Shown here piece by piece: positions 23,659 to 30,555 of a stretch of 40,036 bases of DNA. The notes under the pieces were generated by a model. The model was not told where the DNA came from and did not search any database. It saw only the letters and a program-made list of their open reading frames with translations. Position 1 is the first letter of the stretch, and every line of letters begins with the position of its first letter. Both the position numbers and the translations under genes were made by a program. The stretch is from Candidatus Bathyarchaeota archaeon (GTDB lineage Archaea > Thermoproteota > Bathyarchaeia > Bathyarchaeales > Bathyarchaeaceae), in contig JAUWDY010000016.1 of assembly GCA_030608565.1 (NCBI GenBank), forward strand, positions 1 through 40,036. Direction: 5' to 3'.

Positions 23659-25179
23659 CTAGTGAGAAACTAAATACTTCCAGAGGGTGTTGAAGAAGTC
23701 ATCCTCATCTTCGCGCTTTCGCTCGCGCGCGCGCAGAAAGTCCTTGTAAGACTTTCCTTCTCCAATAGTATTATTGAATATGTCCATTACTTTGAGCCAA
23801 GCAAGGTTTGTTAGATCAAAGGGACGTAGAATCATATCGTTAATTGGCTTTCCTTTGTTCAATTCATCGTAACAATCAATGACCGCATTCCATCGAGTTC
23901 TGTCAAATCGAGTGTTTTCTGCCAATAATAGGTCTACCAATTCTGATATCTCAGGAAGAAGGCTCTTAACCCCATCAAAATAGACCTTTATCAAGTATCG
24001 AGATAGATCTTCTTCATCAGCAGTCTTTCTTCCCAGGATATCGATTCCTACTAACCTGTGCAATTGGCGTTTAATGCCGTCTATTCTTTTCCCTTTTAGA
24101 TTTATGTCAGCACCTTCTAGTATTTCAGTTTCATACATAACTCTGACACTAGAGGGTGGATGAACCAAATCATGGAGGTGAGTGTAGATGTCTAATTCAG
24201 GATTTCTGCAGGAATCTGCAGTCGAGTGAGCAAGAAGAATTGTATCAGCTGGACCTGTAATCTTTGTACAAGCTACATCGGCTAAGACCTCTTCAAACTG
24301 GAACTCCAAAAAGTATTGTGGTAGATAAAAATCATCTCCAAATAGTAAGGAATATGACTCGCGATAGACTTCTCCCGCTCTTAATTTTATTACATTGGTG
24401 AAAAGATCACCAACTTCGCTTATCTTATCACGTACTTTGGGGGGATCAGAAACTAATCTGTTGAGTACTTTTGAATGTTTCTCCATCAGCGCTTTGTTAT
24501 CTTCCTTTTCCGCATTGTCGTATCGTCGAAATACTCTTATGATATCATCATATTTTGAGTGCACGCTCTCATGAGCTATTGTTGACCAACGACAGAGATT
24601 TACTGCTTCAGTTCGAGGTATACAAATTGCCTTAGATGCACCAAGATATCTAAAAGTAGGGTGGTAGTAAGCGATTATAACAGGTTCCGGAATGCCAAAA
24701 TCCCACGAGATTCGACTTCCATATATAACCTGTAAACACTCTTCTTTGAATTTTTCAAATGCTTTAATCACTTCAATATGTATGTCCAACAGGCTGTCTA
24801 TAGTGCGAAGCTTCTTCTTTAGGCTACTAGTCGGAGAGCTCGATAGTCTAAATGTAGATATCTCTCTTGACAGCATTACCATGATGTCAGAGTAGCCATT
24901 CGAAATCCTTCTCATCAGTTCTCCAAAGTACCAATGAAGATGACGATCTAAACTTTCACCCACATAGTTTTCGCGTTTTATCGTAGCCAACAGTTGCCTA
25001 GCTCTTGCTATTCTTTGGAGAGAAACATCTATTCTCGCGATTAGGTGAAACAATCCAGGCAAGTCTTTGATAGTTGTGTTAAACTTACGTAGTCGCCTCT
25101 CAATAAAATCCAATTGTTTGTCATGTGAATAGATGAATTCTGTCCAGAAAGGGTTGCATAATTCTTTTCGCTGCGACAA
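23659..25179 (-). CDS. Putative zinc metallopeptidase (M48-like motif order)
   Basis: This 506-aa soluble protein is not a family I recognise as a whole. Residues 1-150 are mostly helical. Then comes a zincin-like core: STIAHESVHSKYD with HExxH at 203-207; FEEVLADVACTKITGPAD at 295-312, giving a Glu plus AD as third-ligand region; and DLVHPPSSVRVMYE at 338-350, a HPP-xxx-R element. HExxH, then E-xxx-D, then HP-R is the motif order of M48 gluzincins such as HtpX, but no membrane helices are present. The C-terminal 150 residues are helical and charged. It is divergent from the wHTH gene at 25392, with an inverted repeat between them. Confidence 0.5.
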   Translation of the reverse strand: MSQRKELCNPFWTEFIYSHDKQLDFIERRLRKFNTTIKDLPGLFHLIARIDVSLQRIARARQLLATIKRENYVGESLDRHLHWYFGELMRRISNGYSDIMVMLSREISTFRLSSSPTSSLKKKLRTIDSLLDIHIEVIKAFEKFKEECLQVIYGSRISWDFGIPEPVIIAYYHPTFRYLGASKAICIPRTEAVNLCRWSTIAHESVHSKYDDIIRVFRRYDNAEKEDNKALMEKHSKVLNRLVSDPPKVRDKISEVGDLFTNVIKLRAGEVYRESYSLLFGDDFYLPQYFLEFQFEEVLADVACTKITGPADTILLAHSTADSCRNPELDIYTHLHDLVHPPSSVRVMYETEILEGADINLKGKRIDGIKRQLHRLVGIDILGRKTADEEDLSRYLIKVYFDGVKSLLPEISELVDLLLAENTRFDRTRWNAVIDCYDELNKGKPINDMILRPFDLTNLAWLKVMDIFNNTIGEGKSYKDFLRARERKREDEDDFFNTLWKYLVSH

Positions 25180-25279
25180 TCCTTTTCAAAGTCTCCTTCA
25201 GGTTCACCAAAATGTTGCTTTGGATTCTAAGCTGGAATAATAATCCATAAAGTATAAATATAAGATTTATTCAATAGAC

Positions 25280-25295
25280 ATCTAAATCTTTAGAT
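25280..25295. promoter_or_regulatory. Inverted repeat in the divergent metallopeptidase/wHTH promoter
   Basis: ATCTAAA-TC-TTTAGAT is a perfect 7-bp inverted repeat with a 2-nt spacer. It lies 100 nt upstream of the metallopeptidase start and about 97 nt upstream of the wHTH start, among TATA-like tracts. It is a candidate operator for the adjacent winged-helix protein. Confidence 0.45.
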
Positions 25296-25391
25296 ATCTG
25301 ATTATATATAGAAAGATTTAAATAAAGGGTGCTTGCATAGACTAAAGGTTTAAATAACTAAACAAATAGGGGTATACAGGGGGAATGAGCT

Positions 25392-25658
25392 ATGATGCGT
25401 GAAGAGAACACCAAAAGGGATGAAAAACGAATTGTAGGGTTTATTCTGAGCTCTGACTCTGAGACAGATATTGTGAAAAGTCTCGTAAACAAAGATAAAC
25501 GATTCTCTGACTTACAAAAGGAATTGAAAATGACAAGTGGGCGCCTAAACTATCATCTGCTCCGAATGAGATCTTTCGGTATTCTATCGCGAAAGAGATC
25601 TAGAAGGGGTTATACCTTATCCAAAAGAGGTAGGAGAATCGCAGAAAAATATCTATAA
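25392..25658 (+). CDS. Small winged-helix transcriptional regulator
   Basis: This 88-aa protein is one winged helix: KRIVGFILSSDSETDIVKSLVNKDKRFSDLQKELKMTSGRLNYHLLRMRSFGILSRKRSRRGYTLSKRGRRIAEKYL. The recognition helix is near residues 45-60 (TSGRLNYHLLRMR), followed by a basic wing. A GGGGGA lies 8 nt before the ATG pair at 25392/25395, and TTTAAATA sits further upstream. It is divergent from the putative metallopeptidase and probably controls it and itself (inference from position). A T-run follows the stop. Confidence 0.75.
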   Translation: MMREENTKRDEKRIVGFILSSDSETDIVKSLVNKDKRFSDLQKELKMTSGRLNYHLLRMRSFGILSRKRSRRGYTLSKRGRRIAEKYL

Positions 25659-25663
25659 TCCCC

Positions 25664-25674
25664 TTTTTTGTTTC
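25664..25674 (+). terminator. T-run terminator of the wHTH gene
   Basis: TTTTTTGTTT begins 6 nt after the stop codon of the wHTH gene on the transcribed strand. Confidence 0.45.
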
Positions 25675-26202
25675 CTTACCTAAGCGTGCAAACACTTTCA
25701 GAGTTTCTATCACTAGACGGCTCCCAAGTCTTGTTCAAAGTTCTCTTCTGTTGGCACGAAATTCTTGAGAGTATATGCTCTGCGCCCCGCTTATCAAAAC
25801 GTTTAAATATCTAAACGTTTATACTGTTTTCTGTGCCTAGGAAGGATGAAAGACGAAGAGGAAAAGATGCACAAACAACGTCTATCATTTGGGCCGTTCA
25901 TTTACAGTCAGACCTACCAATGTTAAACTGCAGAAACTACTGGAGAAATCACTTCCAGATTGCCTTCAACGCTACAAGTACTCATTGGGTTCTGGGATTT
26001 GCACTTGCGATCATGGTTCATCTAGACGCTCACAAAACAATAAGTAAGGCAAAAGCAGACATCTAATCACTGATCATCTCTTCTGTGAGGCGCGTGGAAA
26101 GGGGACTTAACTGTGCACTGCGTACGCCTCTCCTAGGCACAAATGTTTCAATCAAAGACACAGATACGTGTGGGAGTTTCCATATAGAAAAAAACTTGAA
26201 AC
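25675..26202. other. Gene-poor stretch with a strong palindrome and possible decayed ORFs
   Basis: Apart from the 25797-25820 inverted repeat I see no convincing gene. A 77-codon frame from GTG 25833 and two shorter overlapping frames (one from ATG 25847, one without a start) each look partly protein-like, and none is clearly real. It may be the remains of an inactivated gene. Confidence 0.35.
25797..25820. promoter_or_regulatory. 9-bp inverted repeat overlapping a TATA element
   Basis: AAACGTTTA, spacer AATATC, TAAACGTTT is a perfect 9-bp inverted repeat. Each arm is itself nearly palindromic, so AAACGTTT also recurs directly. The centre TTTAAATAT is a good TATA box about 27 nt before a GTG at 25833, where a leaderless transcript would start. 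It is a candidate repressor site. Confidence 0.45.
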
Positions 26203-26472
26203 TTATCCCTTGGCGATTTGTGTCGCAGTTATTCCGAATATCGCGCCAATCACTATTTCCAGCAAACTCATGAAACGTGAGGAAAGATCCTGAGACGTTG
26301 TAATCGCCGCATAGGTTAAGATCGAAATAATAATCAAATTCAGTATTAGGGAACTTAACATCTTGATTAGTTCCATATTCCATTCTGGTGCTTCCTCTTC
26401 TTCCAATTGCTTCTCCATTTCTCTTTCTCGGGTATAGAGTTCTTTCTCGGCTGATGTTATCTCAACAGGCAC
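26203..26472 (-). CDS. Small coiled-coil/two-TM membrane protein
   Basis: This 89-aa protein has a Glu-rich coiled coil (residues 7-30, SAEKELYTREREMEKQLEEEE), then hydrophobic segments at about 36-60 (IKMLSSLILNLIIISILTYAA) and 68-86 (SLLEIVIGAIFGITATQIA). The GTG at 26472 overlaps the stop of the upstream 45-aa gene as TAGTG, so the two are translationally coupled. I recognise no family. It could form a membrane oligomer, a layout seen in many small effector or anchor proteins (speculative). Confidence 0.65.
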   Translation of the reverse strand: MPVEITSAEKELYTREREMEKQLEEEEAPEWNMELIKMLSSLILNLIIISILTYAAITTSQDLSSRFMSLLEIVIGAIFGITATQIAKG

Positions 26473-26609
26473 TAGATATACCCCCTTCCTTCACATCTGG
26501 GACAGTCAACCTCTCTTTGACCATTCTCTCTTAGCGTGACTACTTTTTCTCCTTTGCATACAGGGCAACGTCTTCGACGTGATCTTCTCAATCGCTTGGG
26601 CAGATACAT
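26472..26609 (-). CDS. 45-aa double-CxxC zinc-finger-like protein
   Basis: A short ORF, MYLPKRLRRSRRRRCPVCKG followed by EKVV and, after a charged stretch, DCPRCEGRGYI. It has two CxxC-xGxG-type knuckles (CPVCKGE, CPRCEGRG) as in DnaJ-type zinc fingers, and a strongly basic N-terminus. A GGAGGT lies 10 nt before the ATG, a strong ribosome site. Its stop overlaps the GTG of the coiled-coil/TM gene. It may bind nucleic acid or act as a zinc chaperone; no partner DnaJ is present. Confidence 0.7.
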   Translation of the reverse strand: MYLPKRLRRSRRRRCPVCKGEKVVTLRENGQREVDCPRCEGRGYI

Positions 26610-26751
26610 TTTGACTAAGACCTCCACTTCTAACGTTAAGTCACGCATTTTTAATACTTTCTTTTGAAGAGTGGAAAATTATATCACAGTAAAACGGTTT
26701 TATGATGTATAGCGAAGTCATTGCAGGTGAAAGCGAATCTGTCTATGGGAT

Positions 26752-26760
26752 TGCATGCAT
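26752..26760. repeat. TGCATGCA-type palindrome, copy 5
   Basis: TGCATGCAT lies about 40 nt beyond the stop of the PD-(D/E)XK gene. It pairs with copy 6 upstream of the same gene. Confidence 0.5.
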
Positions 26761-26798
26761 TTTAAAATGGAATGTAGAAATTGTAAGAAGCGCACGAA

Positions 26799-27383
26799 CT
26801 ACTCACGGACTACACATGTTTTGAAGGGGTCGAGAACATTTGGGAATTTTGGATGAATCTGAAATACTCCAGCAAGAGCGTAGGCGAATTGAACGAACTT
26901 AGCAATGATGACCTTTCCTCTTATGGCATCTTTATCCAACACAAGTCTTAATTTCTCTTCGGGGATTCCTCTAGGTGAAACGACTAGACTGAAAGTTGCG
27001 TTAAAAATGTCTTGATAGAGTTTTGCTTTTGAAACATCTACGATTTTAATAGGCGAAGCTTTCACTTCAACAATTATGAGTTCTTTTGGACTCGATGATT
27101 TCTTCTGTACAAATCCCATTACATCTGGACGAAGTTTCTCGGTGCTCAATATGTTAAGTGTTTTATCATCAAATTCTCGTTTTAGTGTTTCAGAGAATTT
27201 ACCGTTTGCAGTTATTTCCAAATGGGGGTTTCTCTTGCAGATAGGTTCACGCATGGGTTTTTTTCTTTTCTCAATATAGTGAAATGCAAATACCGTCGCC
27301 AACGCTTTCTTGATTGGTTCATAGAGTTTTTCTTCGTCCCGTTTTCTCAAACTCTTTGGCTTTTCAGAAGGCATAACTATCAA
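26799..27383 (-). CDS. PD-(D/E)XK nuclease-like protein
   Basis: This 194-aa soluble protein has a restriction-endonuclease-like core: LRPDVMGFV (Pro86-Asp87), then ELIIVEVKASP (Glu106-x-Lys108), then a helix DVSKAKLYQDIFNATFSLVVSP with Lys/Gln as often seen in the family. The N-terminus is charged. I do not recognise the specific family. Such single-domain proteins occur in repair, restriction and mobile-element contexts. TGCATGCA-type palindromes stand on both sides (26752, 27561). Confidence 0.6.
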   Translation of the reverse strand: MIVMPSEKPKSLRKRDEEKLYEPIKKALATVFAFHYIEKRKKPMREPICKRNPHLEITANGKFSETLKREFDDKTLNILSTEKLRPDVMGFVQKKSSSPKELIIVEVKASPIKIVDVSKAKLYQDIFNATFSLVVSPRGIPEEKLRLVLDKDAIRGKVIIAKFVQFAYALAGVFQIHPKFPNVLDPFKTCVVRE

Positions 27384-27756
27384 ATACAGATTTTTCAGAG
27401 GTTCATATAAGGACTCCCTTACCCTTGAAACAATTCTTGATGTTTTCGGATTTTTAGTCTTTTATACATGCAAACTTTACGGCAACCCCGAAACCTAGAG
27501 TCAACAAGCACGTCCCCGACTTAAATTAAGAAACGATGAGTATTATTTTGGGGTTTGCGTTTTGCATGCATGCAAATGGAAAAAATAGTTGCCCGTTCAT
27601 GCTGTTCTAAAACGTGGTATTATATATAGCATTGACGTATTGAATAATTTGATGGTGTTGCGGTGAAATGTTGTTTTAAAATGAACGAATTTCATATCGT
27701 AAACGTGGATTTAAAAGCACGTTTCTAGCCTCTCATAATATGGAGAAAATAGAATA
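27384..27756. other. Gene-free region between divergent genes, with a 16-bp palindrome
   Basis: It holds the palindrome at 27561-27576, several TATA-like stretches (for example TATATATAG near 27622 and TTTAAAA tracts), and a loosely repeated AAACGTGG (near 27610 and 27700). I see no gene, RNA gene or clear C/D-box element in it. Confidence 0.4.
27561..27576. repeat. TGCATGCA-type palindrome, copy 6 (perfect 16-bp)
   Basis: TTTGCATGCATGCAAA is fully self-complementary over 16 bp, the longest of the six copies. It lies midway between the divergent starts at 27383 and 27757. Confidence 0.55.
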
Positions 27757-28083
27757 ATGAAAAAAACGGTGCTCTACGTGTCTACTGCAGTTTTACTAGG
27801 CGTAGCCATGATGATTACACCATTATGGTTTTCTTGGGCCTCGCAAGCAACCATCGCTTTCGAAGAAAAACCTGAGGATTTTGTAGGACTTCTCTCCGAA
27901 TCCGCTCAAACTTTCGGAAAATGGGAGGACATACAAGGAGACTTTTACCAAGTCAGTCATGAGCCAACGGCGTCATACGAAAGTGTTGGGATTTTTGCAG
28001 TCGGTTTCATTTTGGCATTGGCTGCCCACTTCATTGTAAAAAGACGAGCATCCTACCCGCGATTTCCAATTCGTCCAATCTAA
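27757..28083 (+). CDS. Small secreted or two-TM hypothetical protein
   Basis: This 108-aa protein has a signal-like N-terminal helix (residues 4-28, VLYVSTAVLLGVAMMITPLWF) and an external loop of about 50 aa (ATIAFEEKPEDFVGLLSESAQTFGKWEDIQGDFYQVSHEP). A C-terminal TM (about 77-95, SVGIFAVGFILALAAHFIV) and a basic tail KRRASYPRFPIRPI follow. I do not recognise the family. It is convergent with trmI (5 nt between stops). Confidence 0.55.
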   Translation: MKKTVLYVSTAVLLGVAMMITPLWFSWASQATIAFEEKPEDFVGLLSESAQTFGKWEDIQGDFYQVSHEPTASYESVGIFAVGFILALAAHFIVKRRASYPRFPIRPI

Positions 28084-28088
28084 CTGTT

Positions 28089-28865
28089 CTACTGCCTAAG
28101 GGTTTTACGTGCAAAAGTGATGTAGCCAGTATGCCCTGTCATCAAAGTTTCAGGTCGCGTTTTTCCTTTCATGACTTGCATTCGTCGCATAAGACACTCA
28201 ACGGTTTCAACGGCCACGAATGCGTTTTCTTTCAAAGCTTCAACGGTTTTCACGACTTGGTCGATCGTGGGACTGAAAGAGACAACGGTGCCGCTTCCCT
28301 TCAAAGCTGAGTAAGCGTGGGGGATAACCAGCCATGGAGTTGCTAAGTCGAGAATGACAGCGTCTACGTCCTGCTCATCTATACCCTCTGTAACATCTTT
28401 GTTCTTAAGCTCCACATATTCTGATACGCCAACTCTCTCCAAGTTTTTGGACGCCGTCTCCATGAACTCTTGTCGAACTTCGTAACTGTAGATGCATCCT
28501 TCTGGTTTGACGTAAAATGCGAGAGCAGTGGTAAGCGCTCCGGTTCCAGTGCCCGCTTCCACAATACGGCTGCCTGGTCCGGCTCCGCTGAACATGACAA
28601 TGAGCGCGATGTCTTTTGGATACGTTATCTGCGTCTTTCTCAGCATCTTGAAAACGTAGTCTCGTAAGATGGGTTTTAGGGCCACAAATTCGACGTCCAT
28701 GCTACTTGTTACACAGGTTCCATATTCCTTTCCAATCAACTCGTCCAGTTGAATGAAGCCTTTATGAGTGTGAAAACTTTTCTCCTTCTCCACCATGACT
28801 AGATACGTTCTTTTTCGATCTAGATAGAGCAGAACGCGGTCTCCCTCGCTAATAGTTTGCGACAA
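28089..28865 (-). CDS. trmI: tRNA (adenine-N1)-methyltransferase TrmI
   Basis: This enzyme methylates A58 (and A57 in some archaea) in the T-loop of tRNA using SAM. The 258 aa have the small N-terminal beta domain (GDRVLLYLDRKRTYLVMVEKEKSFHTHKGFIQLDELIGKEYGT) and a Rossmann methyltransferase with motif I RIVEAGTGTGALTTALAFYV. DLATPWLVIPHAYSALKGSGTVVSFSPTIDQV and the closing RPETLMTGHTGYITFARK are typical of TrmI. The start is TTG 28865. It lies 59 nt downstream of the aldolase-Fae gene on the same strand. Confidence 0.94.
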   Translation of the reverse strand: MSQTISEGDRVLLYLDRKRTYLVMVEKEKSFHTHKGFIQLDELIGKEYGTCVTSSMDVEFVALKPILRDYVFKMLRKTQITYPKDIALIVMFSGAGPGSRIVEAGTGTGALTTALAFYVKPEGCIYSYEVRQEFMETASKNLERVGVSEYVELKNKDVTEGIDEQDVDAVILDLATPWLVIPHAYSALKGSGTVVSFSPTIDQVVKTVEALKENAFVAVETVECLMRRMQVMKGKTRPETLMTGHTGYITFARKTLRQ

Positions 28866-28924
28866 TAGGGTTTACCGTGCCCATCTAAACTGACCTACAA
28901 GATAATAACATTGCGGAGTTTTGT

Positions 28925-30403
28925 CTATGGTGTATACTTAAAGGGGTGTTTAGCCCTCTCCTTGTTCTCTATAATTTCTCCAACCGTAGGTCTACCCTCC
29001 ATCGCCCTCCGTATAGCATGCCTCATAGCCTTGTAATTATTAATATAAATTCGTTGACGATCCACAGCAGTCGGATGAACAAAAACGTTGGCAATGATAA
29101 TCAAATTCTCAACCGCCCCTTTAGGTATAATTCCATCCGCCAAGCTGTCTGCCACCGCCTTTGCCACAGCAGCTTGCGCTGGGCCGTAAACCATGCTAGC
29201 CTGTCTCATACTCTTAATTGTAACAGTTGGGACAATGAGCGTTACTGGCTTAACAGTAAGGTTAGGCTCCAGAATAGCGATTAGTGGCTCATGTCCAGGC
29301 GTTGGGGTAGCTTTGGCCTTTGCGTAAGCCTCACCTAGTGGGCCAGTCTTTTTGCCAATCATCAAGTCTATATGTGCAACTTCAGAGTCTTTTCCAGCTA
29401 AGGCCTCACCCACGCGTAGATGAAAGTCTCGGATGATTTTGGGTGTGACCTCGATGGCGGTGAAGCGTTCTTCCAAGATTTTCTCCTCGATTTCAAATTT
29501 GATGGGTTTCGGAGTGATCTTTCCAATCTTTTCTAAGTCGAGACGAAGCTCTTCCCGTGCCTCGTACGTCAACTCTCCTCCGACACTCAACGGCATTCTC
29601 ACTGGACCAACTTTCATTCCCATCATATTTAGCGCCTCTTTTGTTCCCACAGCTCCGCTTCTAGCGATTATTCTTGCGATTTTCTGCACTTTATATTGTA
29701 GTTCGCGAGCCTTCTCCAAGTCGCCTTTCTGAACCGAGTGGTAGACGTCAACCCATACTTCTGGGATAACATTGGCACTTGCCAGTATGGCACCTGAAGC
29801 ACCAGCGGCAAGGGCGGGTAGAACCACTTCATCGTAGCCGCATAAGACGTTGATCTTGTCTCTGACTTTCTCCAAGACCGCGAGAATGAATTTCAACTCT
29901 CCGCTGCTATCTTTTAAGCCAACTATGTTAGGAACTTGCGCAAGATCTTCAACCATCTGCCAACTCAACCAAACTCCAGTGCATTGAGGAATATTGTAGA
30001 GAATAACGGGAAAATCAACCTTGGTTGCAATGGTGTAGAAGTGCTCGTAGATGCCCCGGTCAGTGGGTTTCAGGTAATACGGCGTCACAATCAGCGCTGC
30101 ATCCGCACCAGCGTCCTTAGCGTACCTTGTCATTTTAAGGGCTTGATCGGTTCCACTTGCGCCAGTTCCCGCAACCACAGACACTCTACCGTTAACTTCA
30201 TCCACAACGATGTCAATCAACTTCTTCTTTTCATCTTCTATAAGATTTACGAACTCGCCCGTTGTGCCGCATGGAACAACCCCGCTCACTCCTCTTTCGA
30301 TACAATGGTTGACGAGGTTACGCATTCTTTCCTCATCCAATTTTTTTCCATCTTTAGTGAACGGAGTTACCAAGGCGGGTAAGATTCCTTCTGGCTTGAA
30401 CAT
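28925..30403 (-). CDS. Fusion of a DapA-superfamily aldolase with formaldehyde-activating enzyme (Fae)
   Basis: This 492-aa protein has two domains. Residues 1-295 are a class I pyruvate-type aldolase of the DapA/NAL superfamily: LVTPFTKDGKKLD, CGTTGEF (46-51), TPYYLKP (108-113), YNIP (Tyr136) and Schiff-base Lys164 in GLKDSSG. In true dihydrodipicolinate synthase YNxPxRTG carries an Arg that binds the aspartate-semialdehyde carboxylate; here it is YNIPQCTG, with Cys141, so that substrate is unlikely. Residues about 325-492 are Fae: VGEALAGKDSEVAHIDLMIG with catalytic-type His344, GHEPLIAILEPNL, and MVYGPAQAAVAKAVADSLADG. Fae condenses formaldehyde with tetrahydromethanopterin. The start is ATG 30403 after GGAGAG; the frame is open to 30451. 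The known Fae fusion partner is Hps. Confidence 0.9.
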   Translation of the reverse strand: MFKPEGILPALVTPFTKDGKKLDEERMRNLVNHCIERGVSGVVPCGTTGEFVNLIEDEKKKLIDIVVDEVNGRVSVVAGTGASGTDQALKMTRYAKDAGADAALIVTPYYLKPTDRGIYEHFYTIATKVDFPVILYNIPQCTGVWLSWQMVEDLAQVPNIVGLKDSSGELKFILAVLEKVRDKINVLCGYDEVVLPALAAGASGAILASANVIPEVWVDVYHSVQKGDLEKARELQYKVQKIARIIARSGAVGTKEALNMMGMKVGPVRMPLSVGGELTYEAREELRLDLEKIGKITPKPIKFEIEEKILEERFTAIEVTPKIIRDFHLRVGEALAGKDSEVAHIDLMIGKKTGPLGEAYAKAKATPTPGHEPLIAILEPNLTVKPVTLIVPTVTIKSMRQASMVYGPAQAAVAKAVADSLADGIIPKGAVENLIIIANVFVHPTAVDRQRIYINNYKAMRHAIRRAMEGRPTVGEIIENKERAKHPFKYTP

Positions 30404-30555
30404 ATAAACTCTCCAAACTGTCTTTTCAGACCTTACGTATTGTAACAACACTATATTTCTATATTTCTAGAGTAACATTAAACACCAGTAGGATAAATAA
30501 TATGTAATTACCATAAACTGATGTTCCAGCATATTTTGACGGAGGACTAGTAGCA

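Noticed and set aside
25833-26066. 77-codon ORF from GTG downstream of the 25797 palindrome
   Set aside because: Start position fits a leaderless transcript, but the sequence has no coherent fold or family signs and other frames look equally protein-like; mentioned only as part of the gene-poor stretch.
27535-27580. C/D-box sRNA near the 16-bp palindrome
   Set aside because: ACGATGAG only loosely matches a C box and no CUGA D box is placed correctly.
28925-30403. Plain dihydrodipicolinate synthase annotation
   Set aside because: The C-terminal 170 residues are a full Fae domain, and the aspartate-semialdehyde-binding Arg after YNIP is absent.
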